64,000 bases of DNA from an uncultured Prevotellaceae bacterium (lineage in GTDB: Bacteria; Bacteroidota; Bacteroidia; Bacteroidales; Bacteroidaceae), in the NCBI GenBank assembly GCA_947176895.1, contig CAMWSK010000002.1, forward strand, positions 108,617-172,616, given 5' to 3'. The notes under the pieces are model-generated. The model saw only the letters and a program-made list of their open reading frames with translations, searched no databases and had not been told where the DNA came from. Positions 9,707 to 20,104 of this stretch are shown here, one piece after another. The stretch's first letter is position 1. Each line of letters opens with the position of its first letter. The position numbers and the translations under genes are program-made.

Positions 9707-11023
9707 ATGGCAACAAAAGAGTATTTCCCCGGCATAGGGAAAATCAAGTTTGAAGGAAAAGAAAGCAAGAACCCCATGGCCTTCCGCTACTATGACGCCG
9801 ACAAGGTGGTCATGGGCAAGAAGATGAGCGAATGGCTGAAGTTCTCCATGGCCTGGTGGCACACCCTGTGTGCCGAGGGAGGCGACCAGTTCGGCGGGGG
9901 CACCAAGAAATTCCCCTGGAACGGCGACCCCGACAAGGTGCAGGCGGCAAAGAACAAGATGGACGCCGGCTTCGAATTCATGCAGAAGATGGGCATCGAG
10001 TACTATTGCTTCCACGATGTGGACCTGTGCGAAGAGGCCGACACCATCGAGGAATATGAGGCCAACCTGAAGGCTGTGGTGGCCTATGCCAAGCAGAAGC
10101 AGGCCGAGACCGGCATCAGGCTGCTGTGGGGCACCGCCAACGTGTTCGGCCACGCACGATACATGAACGGCGCAGCCACGAACCCCAACTTCGACGTGGT
10201 GGCCCGCGCCGCCGTGCAGATCAAGAACGCCATCGACGCCACCATCGAGCTGGGAGGCTCCAACTACGTCTTCTGGGGCGGACGCGAGGGATACATGTCG
10301 CTGCTGAACACCGACCAGAAGCGCGAGAAGCAACACCTGGCACAGATGCTCACCCTGGCACGCGACTATGCCCGCGCCCGCGGCTTCATGGGCACCTTCC
10401 TCATCGAGCCAAAGCCCATGGAGCCTACCAAGCACCAGTATGACGTGGACACGGAGACCGTCATCGGCTTCCTCAAGGCACACAACCTGGACAAGGACTT
10501 CAAGGTGAACATCGAGGTGAACCACGCCACCCTGGCCGGACACACCTTCGAGCACGAGCTGGCCGTGGCCGTGGACAACGGCATGCTGGGTTCCATCGAC
10601 GCCAACCGCGGCGACTACCAGAACGGCTGGGACACCGACCAGTTCCCCATCGACAGCTTCGAGCTGGTGCAAGCCATGATACAGATCATCCGCAACGGAG
10701 GCTTCGGCAACGGAGGCACCAACTTCGATGCCAAGACGCGCCGCAACTCCACTGACCCGGAGGACATCTTCATCGCCCACATCGCCGGCATGGACGCCAT
10801 GGCACGCGCCCTGGAAAGTGCCGCCGAGATGCTTGAGAAATCGCCCTACAAAAAGATGCTGGCCGACCGTTACGCTTCCTTCGACAGCGGCAAGGGCAAG
10901 GAATTTGAAGAGGGCAAACTGACGCTGGAGGACATGGTGGACTATGCCAAGGCCAACGGCGAACCCAAGCAGACCAGCGGCAAGCAGGAACTGTATGAGG
11001 CCATCGTCAACATGTATTGCTAA
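9707..11023 (+). CDS. xylA: Xylose isomerase
   Basis: [81 protein letters not shown]. Confidence 0.97.
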   Translation: MATKEYFPGIGKIKFEGKESKNPMAFRYYDADKVVMGKKMSEWLKFSMAWWHTLCAEGGDQFGGGTKKFPWNGDPDKVQAAKNKMDAGFEFMQKMGIEYYCFHDVDLCEEADTIEEYEANLKAVVAYAKQKQAETGIRLLWGTANVFGHARYMNGAATNPNFDVVARAAVQIKNAIDATIELGGSNYVFWGGREGYMSLLNTDQKREKQHLAQMLTLARDYARARGFMGTFLIEPKPMEPTKHQYDVDTETVIGFLKAHNLDKDFKVNIEVNHATLAGHTFEHELAVAVDNGMLGSIDANRGDYQNGWDTDQFPIDSFELVQAMIQIIRNGGFGNGGTNFDAKTRRNSTDPEDIFIAHIAGMDAMARALESAAEMLEKSPYKKMLADRYASFDSGKGKEFEEGKLTLEDMVDYAKANGEPKQTSGKQELYEAIVNMYC

Positions 11024-11039
11024 CCCGCACTCCATTAAA

Positions 11040-11076
11040 CAGACGAGGTGTACGCTCCCGGGGCACACCTCGTCTG
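11040..11076 (+). terminator. Intercistronic hairpin after xylA
   Basis: Perfect 12-bp stem CAGACGAGGTGT (11040-11051) / ACACCTCGTCTG (11065-11076); no T tract follows. Confidence 0.6.
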
Positions 11077-11120
11077 ATATCCATCCCCCCCCCATTGCAT
11101 AAACCTTAAACCCTTAACAC

Positions 11121-12608
11121 ATGAACTATTCCGAAAAAGGCAGCAAAGCCTACCTCTTCTCCATCGTGATGGTGGCCGTCATCGGCGGCCTGCTCTTCGG
11201 CTACGACACCGCAGTAATCTCCGGAGCGGAGAAAGGCCTGCAGGCCTTCTTCATGGGAGCCACCGACTTTGTCTATACCGACACCATCCACGGCATCACC
11301 TCGGCCAGCGCCTTGATCGGCTGCATCATCGGCAGCGCCCTCTCGGGCCTGACGGCCACACGTCTGGGGCGCAAACGCTCGCTTTTCATCGCCGGTGTGC
11401 TCTTCTTCCTGTCGGCTTTGGGCTCCTACGACCCGGAGTTTCTGTTCTTCCGCCACGGAGAACCCTGTTACTCCCTGCTCATCGCCTTCAACATCTACCG
11501 CGTGATTGGCGGCATCGGCGTGGGACTGGCATCGGCCATCTGCCCCATGTACATCGCCGAGATAGCGCCCAGCAACATCCGTGGCACCCTTGTATCCTGC
11601 AACCAGTTCGCCATCATCTTCGGCCAGCTGGTGGTCTACTTCGTCAACTTCATGATATTGGGCGACCATGCCACCCCCCTGGTCAAGGCCGTGGAAGGAG
11701 TCAACCAAGTGCTCAACCCCGAGGCTGCCGCATGGACCGTCGAGACGGGCTGGCGACTGATGTTCGTCAGTGAGGCCCTGCCCGCAGGCCTCTTCGCCCT
11801 GCTTGTGCTCTTCGTGCCCGAAACTCCCCGCTATCTGGCCATGAACGGCAACGAGGGGAAGGCCCTGCATGTGCTGAGCCGCATCAACGGCACCGCAAAA
11901 GCCGGAGAGATTCTGAACGACATCAAGAGCACCGCAAGCCGGAAGACCGAGAAACTCTTCACCTACGGCTGGACCGTCATCTTCATCGGCATCATGCTCT
12001 CCGTATTCCAGCAGGCCGTGGGCATCAATGCCGTGCTCTTCTTCGCCCCACGTATTTTCGAGTCCATCGGCATGGGCACCCCCATGGTGCAGACCGTGAT
12101 CATGGGCATCCTCAATCTGCTGTTCACCGTCGTGGCCATCCTCACGGTGGAGCGCTGGGGTCGCAAGCCTCTGCTCATCACAGGCTCCATCGGCATGGCC
12201 GTGGGTGCCTTCGGCGTGGCCCTGTGCAATCTGGCCGGCGGACTGCCTCCCATGATGACCGCCGTGAGCCTCATGGTCTATAGTGCCGCGTTCATGTTCA
12301 GCTGGGGCCCCATCTGCTGGGTGCTGATTGCCGAAATCTTCCCCAACACCATCCGCGGAGCCGCCACCGCCATCGCCGTAGCCTTTCAGTGGATAGCCAA
12401 CTTCACCGTCTCCGCCACGTTCGTACCCATGTACAACATGAGCGCCGGCGACATGGGCGAGAAGTTCGGCCACCTGTTCGCCTACAGCCTCTATGGTTTC
12501 TTCTGCGTGCTGGCCGCCCTGTTCGTATGGCGCATGGTGCCCGAGACCAAAGGCAAGACACTGGAGGACATGACCAGGCTGTGGAAAAAGCAAAGCCAAG
12601 GAAAATAA
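11121..12608 (+). CDS. xylE: MFS sugar:proton symporter (D-xylose transporter-like)
   Basis: GGLLFGYDTAVISGAEKGLQ, YRVIGGIGVGLASAICPMYIAEIAPSNIRG, VPETKGKTLEDM; adjacent to xylB-xylA. Confidence 0.92.
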   Translation: MNYSEKGSKAYLFSIVMVAVIGGLLFGYDTAVISGAEKGLQAFFMGATDFVYTDTIHGITSASALIGCIIGSALSGLTATRLGRKRSLFIAGVLFFLSALGSYDPEFLFFRHGEPCYSLLIAFNIYRVIGGIGVGLASAICPMYIAEIAPSNIRGTLVSCNQFAIIFGQLVVYFVNFMILGDHATPLVKAVEGVNQVLNPEAAAWTVETGWRLMFVSEALPAGLFALLVLFVPETPRYLAMNGNEGKALHVLSRINGTAKAGEILNDIKSTASRKTEKLFTYGWTVIFIGIMLSVFQQAVGINAVLFFAPRIFESIGMGTPMVQTVIMGILNLLFTVVAILTVERWGRKPLLITGSIGMAVGAFGVALCNLAGGLPPMMTAVSLMVYSAAFMFSWGPICWVLIAEIFPNTIRGAATAIAVAFQWIANFTVSATFVPMYNMSAGDMGEKFGHLFAYSLYGFFCVLAALFVWRMVPETKGKTLEDMTRLWKKQSQGK

Positions 12609-12636
12609 GTCCTAAGGAACATTTTTTCCCGTTCAC

Positions 12637-12668
12637 CGCAGTCAACTGCGAAATTTGTTGTAACTTTA
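12637..12668 (+). promoter_or_regulatory. Palindrome CGCAGT-ca-ACTGCG followed by a -7-like TAACTTTA
   Basis: 12637-12650 palindrome; 12661-12668 -7-like element; fur-like ATG at 12706. Confidence 0.45.
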
Positions 12669-12705
12669 TACGCGGAATGTACCCTTTGTGCAAAAAGAAC
12701 AGGTT

Positions 12706-13125
12706 ATGAATAACACCGATGTTGAAGACATCCTGAACGGGAAAGGAATCAAACCTACGGCCAACCGCATTCTTGTCATGAAAGAACTGATGAAGGCCAC
12801 ACGCCCCGTAAGCCTTACCGATTTGGAAAGCTCGTTGGGATTTTCAATGGATAAAGCAAGCATTTTCAGGGTGCTTGAGCTGTTCTCTGAAAAAGATGCC
12901 GTTCATGTGATTGAAGGCGGCAGCCGTGCCCTTAAATACGAGCTGTGCCATTGCGGAACGTGCCATACCCTTTCCGACCAGCATGTCCATTTCTATTGTG
13001 AGGCATGCAAGGAAACGTATTGCCTGGAAAGCGTGAGTGTTCCCCAGGTGAACATTCCCGATGGTTTTTCCCCACATTCCATCAACTATATGATAAAAGG
13101 CATCTGTCCCGGATGCTCCAAATAA
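12706..13125 (+). CDS. Fur family transcriptional regulator
   Basis: Winged-helix N-terminus (GIKPTANRILVMKELMKATRPVSLTDLESSL) and CHCGTCHTLSDQHVHFYCEACKETYCLE metal-binding region. ATG 12706 preferred over GTG 12688. Confidence 0.85.
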   Translation: MNNTDVEDILNGKGIKPTANRILVMKELMKATRPVSLTDLESSLGFSMDKASIFRVLELFSEKDAVHVIEGGSRALKYELCHCGTCHTLSDQHVHFYCEACKETYCLESVSVPQVNIPDGFSPHSINYMIKGICPGCSK

Positions 13126-13157
13126 TCATCAGCAGCAGCATTTTCCAAGCGGCATTT

Positions 13158-13192
13158 GCGGAGGCTTTCCTTTCTTGAGGATCGGCCTCCGC
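13158..13192 (+). terminator. Terminator-like hairpin after the Fur-like gene
   Basis: GCGGAGGC (13158-13165) / GCCTCCGC (13185-13192), followed by TTTACTTT. Confidence 0.6.
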
Positions 13193-13226
13193 TTTACTTT
13201 GCAAACGGGTTGCATCGGAAATTCCG

Positions 13227-13234
13227 TATCTTTG
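13227..13234 (+). promoter_or_regulatory. -7 promoter element TATCTTTG upstream of metal RND operon
   Basis: TAnnTTTG match 28 nt before ATG 13262. Confidence 0.55.
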
Positions 13235-13261
13235 TTCACGGATATTAAACATTTGTACGAT

Positions 13262-14434
13262 ATGAACAAACGATTCCTTTTCGCCGGTGCGCTTGGTTTC
13301 ATGTTGCTGCAGGCATGCCGCCATGGTGAAGGCCACCGCCATCATCGCGACGATGACGCACAAACAGAAGAACATGCTCACGAAGAATCCCCGACAGAAC
13401 CCGGCCTCCACTCCGATGCCATCATTCTCGCACCCGAACAGGCAAGGGCGGCGGGGGTGCAGGTCTCCCTTGTCCGACCGGGCGACTTTTACGCCATAAA
13501 GGCCACCAGCGGCAAGGTCATGCCCGCCTCCGGCGATGAAACGGCCTTGGTGGCAACCGTTGCCGGAGTGGTTTCGCTGAACCGCCCTATAACGGAAGGG
13601 ATGGCGGTGAGCAAAGGGGAAAAGATTTTCACCATCGTGTCTTCCGGTCTGCCGGACGGTGATGTTTCCAGACGAGCCGACATAGCTTACCGGACGGCAA
13701 AGGCGGAATATGAAAGGGCCAAGATTCTGGTCGCCGACAAAATCATCTCAGAGAAGGAATTCCTATCCATTAAAGCCGAATATGAGAATGCGGAACTCGC
13801 CTACAAGGCTGTCGGACAAGACAGCGGGACGAAAGGGGTTGCCGTAAAGTCTTCTGACAGGGGGTATGTGAAAGAGTGCCTGGTGAAGGAGGGGGATTAC
13901 GTCTCCATCGGCCAGCCTCTGATGACAGTCACTCAGAACCGGCGCCTTTACCTGAAGGCTGAAATAGCCGAACGGGATTATTCCGTCTTAGGCCGGATTT
14001 CCTCTGCAAAATTCAGGATGGCATACAGTGACAGGGTCTATGACCTGAAGGAACTGAAAGGCCGTCTGTTGTCTTATGGCAAGACACCGGGCAGCACCTC
14101 GTCGTTCATTCCCGTGACATTTGAATTTGACAATTGCAGCGGCATCATCCCCGGATCGTTTGCGGAAGTCTTTCTTCTAACCGACGTACGCAGCCGGGTG
14201 ATCAGTGTCCCGACAACGGCTCTGACGGAAGAACAAGGCGTTTACTTTGTCTATATACAGGAGGATGAAGACTGCTACCGGAAACAGGAGGTCAAGCTTG
14301 GCCTGTCGGACGGGGTACGTACGGAAATCGTTTCCGGTTTGAAGGGGGGCGAGACTTTGGTGACAGAGGGTGCCGTTCATGTAAAGCTGGCAGCCGCAGG
14401 CAAGAGTATTCCGGGGCATACCCATAACCACTAA
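13262..14434 (+). CDS. Metal efflux RND periplasmic adaptor (CusB/CzcB-like)
   Basis: Lipoprotein-like N-terminus (LLQACRHGEGHRHHRDDD), His-rich segments at both ends (...GHTHNH), HlyD-type adaptor architecture; upstream of a CusA/CzcA-type pump. Confidence 0.88.
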   Translation: MNKRFLFAGALGFMLLQACRHGEGHRHHRDDDAQTEEHAHEESPTEPGLHSDAIILAPEQARAAGVQVSLVRPGDFYAIKATSGKVMPASGDETALVATVAGVVSLNRPITEGMAVSKGEKIFTIVSSGLPDGDVSRRADIAYRTAKAEYERAKILVADKIISEKEFLSIKAEYENAELAYKAVGQDSGTKGVAVKSSDRGYVKECLVKEGDYVSIGQPLMTVTQNRRLYLKAEIAERDYSVLGRISSAKFRMAYSDRVYDLKELKGRLLSYGKTPGSTSSFIPVTFEFDNCSGIIPGSFAEVFLLTDVRSRVISVPTTALTEEQGVYFVYIQEDEDCYRKQEVKLGLSDGVRTEIVSGLKGGETLVTEGAVHVKLAAAGKSIPGHTHNH

Positions 14435-14447
14435 AGACCGAGATGCC

Positions 14448-17400
14448 ATGTTGAACAGGATAATCAGATTTTCACTGCAAAACCGCCTGCTTGTATTGCT
14501 GGGTGCCGTGCTGCTCGTTGTAGGCGGCTTATATACGGCCCATAATACCGAGGTTGATGTTTTTCCGGACCTCAACGCTCCAACGGTTGTCGTCATGACG
14601 GAAGCCAACGGAATGGCGGCAGAGGAGGTGGAGCAGCTGGTCACCTTTCCCATCGAGACCTCCGTGAACGGAGCCACCGGAGTGCGCAGGGTACGGTCAT
14701 CGTCCACCAACGGCTTTTCCGTTGTCTGGGTGGAGTTTGAGTGGGACACGGATATTTATCGTGCCCGCCAGATTGTTTCTGAAAAATTGGCGACCGTCAA
14801 TGACGCGTTGCCGGACAATATCGGGCGGCCTGTGCTGGGTCCGCAATCTTCTATTCTGGGGGAGGTCCTGATTGTCGGCCTTACCTCCGACAGCACCTCC
14901 CTGCGGGATTTGCGGACCTTGGCCGACTGGACAATCCGCCCCCGTCTGTTATCAACGGGGGGAGTGGCACAGGTTTCCGTGATTGGCGGGGATTTGAAGG
15001 AATACCAGATTCTCGTCAACCCCGACAAGATGAAGCACTACGGTATCAGTCTTGCCGATGTGATGGCGGTGACAAGAGGAATGAACCGAAGCACCAACGG
15101 GGGTGTGATTTATGAATATGGAAATGAGTACATCCTGCGCGGAGTCGTTTCTTCCGATGCGATAAAACGTATTTCCACGTCGATTGTCAAAGCGGCTGAC
15201 GACAACCGCGTGACATTGGCAGACATCGCCGAAATCAGAATGGGGGCGGAAAGCCCCAAGCTGGGAGTAGCTTCGGAAAAAGGCAAGCCGGCCGTGTTGC
15301 TTACCGTGACCAAACAGCCGAATACGGGAACCATTGAATTAACCCGGAAATTGGAAGATGCCATTGCCGATCTGCAGAAAAACATCCCCGGCGACGTACA
15401 CATATCAACCGACATCTTCCGTCAATCCCGCTTCATCGAGGGGGCAATAGACAATGTGAAAGACTCTCTTTTTGAAGGAGCCTTATTTGTCGTCATCATT
15501 CTTTTCCTGTTTTTGGCAAACATCCGCACCACGGTCATTTCACTGGTAACCATTCCGCTGGCCCTGCTGGTGTCATTGCTTGTATTGCACCACCTCGGGC
15601 TGAGCATCAACACGATGAGTCTGGGAGGTATGGCCATAGCCATCGGCTCCTTGGTGGATGACGCCATCGTAGATGTGGAAAACGTATGGAAGAGACTGCG
15701 GGAAAACAAGCTGTTACCCGAAGACGAACGCAAACCCGTGTTGCATGTGGTGTATGAGGCTTCGAAAGAAGTGCGTATGCCGATTCTCAACTCTACATTG
15801 ATTGTCATTGTGAGTTTCATGCCCCTGTTCTTCCTGAGCGGTATGGAGGGGCGTATGCTGATTCCGCTCGGCATTGCGTTTATCGTAGCGCTGTTTGCAT
15901 CAACGGCTGTCGCATTGACCCTAACTCCCGTATTATGCAGCTATCTGTTGAGCGGAAAAGCGGCAGACAAAGGTTTGGCCAAAGAGGCTTTCCTTGCCGT
16001 ATGGCTCAAACGGTATTACCATAAAGCCTTGCTTGGGGCATTGGAGCATAAAAAAACGATTGTCCTCGGGACAGCCATGCTGTTTACGGCAACGCTCGGA
16101 ATCTTCTTCACATTGGGGCACAGCTTCCTGCCGCCGTTCAACGAGGGCTCGTTCACCATCAACGTCAGCTCCCTGCCGGGCATTTCCCTGGAAGAGTCCG
16201 ACAAAATCGGGCGTCAGGCAGAAGAACTTCTGCTTACCATTCCCGAAATCAAGACGGTGGCACGAAAAACCGGACGGGCCGAGCTTGACGAACATGCCTT
16301 GGGAGTCAATACGTCAGAGATAGAGGCTCCATTTCAATTGAACGGTCGGACTTATCGGGATATATTGAATGATGTGCGGCAGAAGCTATCGGTTATTGTT
16401 GGAGCCAACATCGAAATAGGACAACCCATCAGCCATCGTATCGACGCCATGCTGAGCGGTACGAAAGCAAGCATTGCCATCAAGCTGTTCGGCGACGACC
16501 TGAACAAGATGTATCTGCTGGGCAATCAGATTAAAGACGCCATTCAGTCCGTGGAGGGCATTGCCGACCTGAATGTGGAACAGCAAATCGAACGTCCGGA
16601 ATTGAAAATCACGCCAAAACCGGAAATGCTTTCGCGCTATGGCATATCGGAACCGGAATTTAACGAATTTGTGACCGTGATGATGGCCGGGGAGACCGTA
16701 TCACAGGTGTATGAGGGCAACAAGAAGTTCAACTTGACCGTCAGAGCGGACGACAACAGCCGCCGGACCATCGAGGATATTCGCAGAATGCTCATCGACA
16801 CCCCTGCGGGCCTGAAGATTCCATTGGCGAATGTGGCCGACATCGTTTCAGCCGCCGGCCCGAATACCATCAACAGAGAGAATGTAAAACGAAAAATCGT
16901 TATTTCAGCCAATACGAGCGGACGGGACCTTCGCAGTGTGGTGAACGACATTCAAGCCCGTGTCGACAAAAACATTCCATTGCCGGAGGGCTATCACATT
17001 GAGTACGGCGGGCAGTTCGAAAGCGAGCAAGCCGCCAGCCGTATATTGCTGCTCGCGTCGGCAATCAGCATTGTCCTTATCTATCTGTTGCTGTACATGC
17101 AGTTCAGAAACGCCCTTGAAAGCAGCGTGATTATGCTGAACCTGCCGTTTGCCCTCATTGGCGGCGTACTTGTGCTTTGGCTTACGACCGGCGAAACAAG
17201 CATCCCCGCAATCATCGGATTCATCTCACTGTTCGGCATCGCCACCCGAAACGGAATGCTGTTGATAACAAGATACAACCATCTGCGGGAGGAGGAAGGG
17301 CTGCCTGTGCACGAGTGCATCATAAAAGGTTCCTTAGACCGGTTAAGCCCCATTCTCATGACGGCTCTGACTTCAGCGTTGGCATTGTTCCCGCTTGCCC

Positions 17401-17561
17401 TCCGGGGTGATTTGCCGGGAAACGAGATACAAAGCCCGATGGCTACGGTTATTCTGGGCGGATTGCTGACATCAACACTTCTGAATGCGTTCATTCTGCC
17501 GCTTGTTTACGAGTGGATGCACCGGAATGAAAAGAAACAAACAAAAGACACCCGATTATGA
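14448..17561 (+). CDS. CusA/CzcA family heavy-metal efflux RND transporter
   Basis: 1037 aa; MLNRIIRFSLQNRLLVLLGAVLLVVGG...TEVDVFPDLNAPTVVVMTEANGMAAEEVEQLVTFPIE. Confidence 0.93.
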   Translation: MLNRIIRFSLQNRLLVLLGAVLLVVGGLYTAHNTEVDVFPDLNAPTVVVMTEANGMAAEEVEQLVTFPIETSVNGATGVRRVRSSSTNGFSVVWVEFEWDTDIYRARQIVSEKLATVNDALPDNIGRPVLGPQSSILGEVLIVGLTSDSTSLRDLRTLADWTIRPRLLSTGGVAQVSVIGGDLKEYQILVNPDKMKHYGISLADVMAVTRGMNRSTNGGVIYEYGNEYILRGVVSSDAIKRISTSIVKAADDNRVTLADIAEIRMGAESPKLGVASEKGKPAVLLTVTKQPNTGTIELTRKLEDAIADLQKNIPGDVHISTDIFRQSRFIEGAIDNVKDSLFEGALFVVIILFLFLANIRTTVISLVTIPLALLVSLLVLHHLGLSINTMSLGGMAIAIGSLVDDAIVDVENVWKRLRENKLLPEDERKPVLHVVYEASKEVRMPILNSTLIVIVSFMPLFFLSGMEGRMLIPLGIAFIVALFASTAVALTLTPVLCSYLLSGKAADKGLAKEAFLAVWLKRYYHKALLGALEHKKTIVLGTAMLFTATLGIFFTLGHSFLPPFNEGSFTINVSSLPGISLEESDKIGRQAEELLLTIPEIKTVARKTGRAELDEHALGVNTSEIEAPFQLNGRTYRDILNDVRQKLSVIVGANIEIGQPISHRIDAMLSGTKASIAIKLFGDDLNKMYLLGNQIKDAIQSVEGIADLNVEQQIERPELKITPKPEMLSRYGISEPEFNEFVTVMMAGETVSQVYEGNKKFNLTVRADDNSRRTIEDIRRMLIDTPAGLKIPLANVADIVSAAGPNTINRENVKRKIVISANTSGRDLRSVVNDIQARVDKNIPLPEGYHIEYGGQFESEQAASRILLLASAISIVLIYLLLYMQFRNALESSVIMLNLPFALIGGVLVLWLTTGETSIPAIIGFISLFGIATRNGMLLITRYNHLREEEGLPVHECIIKGSLDRLSPILMTALTSALALFPLALRGDLPGNEIQSPMATVILGGLLTSTLLNAFILPLVYEWMHRNEKKQTKDTRL

Positions 17562-18730
17562 AAACTCTATATTTGACAATACTTCTTTCCATCCCCTCTG
17601 TTGCGGCACATGCCCGGGATATAGACTCCGTCCTTCAGGAAATCGAACGCAACAATCTCGAACTGCAGGCACTGCGCAGCTACAACCGTGCATCCGCGTT
17701 TGAGATTAAGGATCAGAACAGCCTTGAGTCCCTTTCTTTGGAATACAGTCCGTTTTTCAGAAGCGGAGTTTCCGGTATGGCCAGCTCGGAACTTGTCGTA
17801 TCGCAAGAGTTTGATTTTCCCACGCTGTATATAGCCCGTCAAAAAGCGGGAAAGCTTCAGCAAAACGCACTTGACCTGGAGTACAAGTCTTTACGAAGAG
17901 ACCTTCTTTATGCCGGACAACAGAAGTGCCTGGACTTGATTCTGCTGAACCGGCTCCAAGAGGTTCTGGAGGAGCGCATGAAGAATGCCGACGAATTGCT
18001 GGCCTTGTTTGAAAAAAGATTCAAGGAAGGTGATGCCACCGCGCTTGACCTGAACAAGATAAGGATGGAACAAATGGACCTGCAGACAGAAATACTGCAA
18101 AACGAAACGTCCCGGCAGAAGATTGTGCAAGAACTGTCCGTCCTGAATGGCAATCAACCGCTGTCATTGGATTCCATCTCATATCCCGAGACAGGGGCGG
18201 AACTTGAGTTATCCGGCCTGAGAAACGAAATTGCGCAAAGCGATGCCGGGATTCAGGCCGCAGAAGCATCGGTTGCGGCATCCGCACAGGAGATGCAGAT
18301 TGCAAAGCAAAGCCGGCTGCCCGGATTGGCTGTGGGATATCGCCGCAACACAGAGATGGCCGAGCAGAGCAACGGATTTCTAATAGGTGTTTCCATCCCC
18401 ATATTCTCAAACGGCAACAAGGTCAAGGCGGCCAAGCACAAACAGATTGCGGCACAACAATACCTGGAGCATACCCGGTTGCAGGTCGCGAAAGAAGCGG
18501 ATTCGCAGATTCAGGAACTGCAACGACTGAGCCAAGCCCTTCGGATATACGACCCGGCTTTGATAAGCCGGTCACTTGAGCTGCTCAAAAAAGCCGTTGT
18601 GGCGGGAGAGATGTCTTTGATTGACTATTATATGGAAGCCGACAAGGTGTATTTAAAACGGCAGACCTACCTGTCCGTAGAGAATCAATACCAGAGCCTT
18701 TGGGCTACGCTTCACAAAAACAGGTTATAG
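17558..18730 (+). CDS. TolC family outer membrane efflux protein (CusC/CzcC-like)
   Basis: Coiled-coil TolC-like sequence; ATG overlaps the RND gene stop (17558 vs 17561). Confidence 0.85.
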   Translation: MKTLYLTILLSIPSVAAHARDIDSVLQEIERNNLELQALRSYNRASAFEIKDQNSLESLSLEYSPFFRSGVSGMASSELVVSQEFDFPTLYIARQKAGKLQQNALDLEYKSLRRDLLYAGQQKCLDLILLNRLQEVLEERMKNADELLALFEKRFKEGDATALDLNKIRMEQMDLQTEILQNETSRQKIVQELSVLNGNQPLSLDSISYPETGAELELSGLRNEIAQSDAGIQAAEASVAASAQEMQIAKQSRLPGLAVGYRRNTEMAEQSNGFLIGVSIPIFSNGNKVKAAKHKQIAAQQYLEHTRLQVAKEADSQIQELQRLSQALRIYDPALISRSLELLKKAVVAGEMSLIDYYMEADKVYLKRQTYLSVENQYQSLWATLHKNRL

Positions 18731-18770
18731 CAAGCCGGACCGGAAGAAGGTTAACAGCTTGCCGCCCCCC

Positions 18771-19478
18771 TTATTTCATGCATGCCCGCCACAGGCTTTG
18801 ACGGGCCTCGGGGTTAAGCTGCTCGAGATGGGACAAGAGGGCCTTCATCCGGGCGCGGGAGGAGGCTTGCTCCCAGGGGCAGCGCTTCAGCTGGGGCGGA
18901 AAGCCCTCCAAGAGAGCCAGACGCTCCAGATCACACTCGTCCACCAAAGCAAGGGGACGGATGAGCGTCATGGGAAACTTGTCCATGGGCATCTTCGGAC
19001 GCATGGTGCCGGTGCTGCCCTCGAACACCAGGTTCATGAGGAAGGTCTGCAGGATGTCGTCGCGGTGATGGCCCAGGGCAATCTTGTTGCACTGCTGCTC
19101 CCGAGCCACACGGAACAGGGTCTTCCGGCGTTCCCACGAACACAGAAAACAGGTGGACTTGCGCCCCTCGGGGTCGGGCTCCACACAGATGGACGTATGC
19201 AGGAGGGGCACGCCGCACTGCGCGGCATACCCCTCCAAGTAGTTGTTGTCGGTAAGATATTGGCCGGACTCGTTCTCCACATGCACGGCCACCACGCTGA
19301 AGCAGGGACGGAAGATGCGGCTCTGCTCGGCCAGCAGGCGCAGGAGCACCAGCGAGTCCTTGCCTCCGCTCAGTCCCACAAGGATGCGGTCGCCGTCCTC
19401 GATAAGTCCGAACTGCGTCACACCGCGGCGGAAGCGTTGGCGGATGCGGTGCCGGAGTTGTTCCTGCTCGGTTCTCAA
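18771..19478 (-). CDS. ttcA: tRNA 2-thiocytidine biosynthesis protein TtcA-like
   Basis: PP-loop VGLSGGKDSLVLL, CFLC motif, GHHRDDILQTFLMNL. In-frame TTG at 19478 overlaps the rnfA stop (TTGA). Confidence 0.85.
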   Translation of the reverse strand: MRTEQEQLRHRIRQRFRRGVTQFGLIEDGDRILVGLSGGKDSLVLLRLLAEQSRIFRPCFSVVAVHVENESGQYLTDNNYLEGYAAQCGVPLLHTSICVEPDPEGRKSTCFLCSWERRKTLFRVAREQQCNKIALGHHRDDILQTFLMNLVFEGSTGTMRPKMPMDKFPMTLIRPLALVDECDLERLALLEGFPPQLKRCPWEQASSRARMKALLSHLEQLNPEARQSLWRACMK

Positions 19479-20101
19479 TTCAGTCCGAACAGATGGGCCA
19501 GACCGTTGTTCACACCACTGAAGCCCATGAAGGCCATAGCCAGCAGGCCGGCGGTCACCAGCGCGATGCTCATGCCCTGCATGCCCTTGGGGATGTTCAT
19601 CATGGCCAGCTGTTCGCGGATGGCGGCGAACACCACCAGCGCCAGGCCGAAGCCCAGGGCCGTGCTGAGGGCGAACCATACGCCGGTAAGCAGTCCGGCG
19701 GTCTCGATGCCCGTGTGGTCATAAGTGCCGTCGGCCACCAGGATGGCCACACCCAGGATGCAGCAGTTGGTGGTGATGAGGGGAAGGAACACGCCCAGCG
19801 CCTGATAGAGCGCGGGGCTCACCTTCTTCAATATAATCTCCACCATCTGCACCAGGGCGGCGATGACCAGGATGAAGGCGATGGTCTGCAGATACTCCAG
19901 GCCGAAGGGCACAAGCACATGGGCCTGTATCAGATAGGTCACCAGCGTGGCCAGGGTAAGCACGAAGGCCACGGCGGCACTCATGCCCACGGCGGTCTCC
20001 ACCTTCTTGCTCACGCCCAGGAAGGGGCAGATGCCCAGGAACTGGCTCAGCACCACATTGTTTACAAAGATGGCGGTTATGAATATCAGGATGTATGCCA
20101 T
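19475..20101 (-). CDS. rnfA: Electron transport complex subunit RnfA/RsxA
   Basis: MAYILIFITAIFVNNVVLSQFLGICPFLGVSKKVETAVGMS; gene order. Confidence 0.95.
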   Translation of the reverse strand: MAYILIFITAIFVNNVVLSQFLGICPFLGVSKKVETAVGMSAAVAFVLTLATLVTYLIQAHVLVPFGLEYLQTIAFILVIAALVQMVEIILKKVSPALYQALGVFLPLITTNCCILGVAILVADGTYDHTGIETAGLLTGVWFALSTALGFGLALVVFAAIREQLAMMNIPKGMQGMSIALVTAGLLAMAFMGFSGVNNGLAHLFGLN

Positions 20102-20104
20102 GGC

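Noticed and set aside
9665-12599. Long minus-strand ORFs opposite xylA and the sugar transporter (9665-11095 and 11106-12599)
   Set aside because: Mirror-frame artefacts with His/Gly/Val-rich sequences and no family signature.
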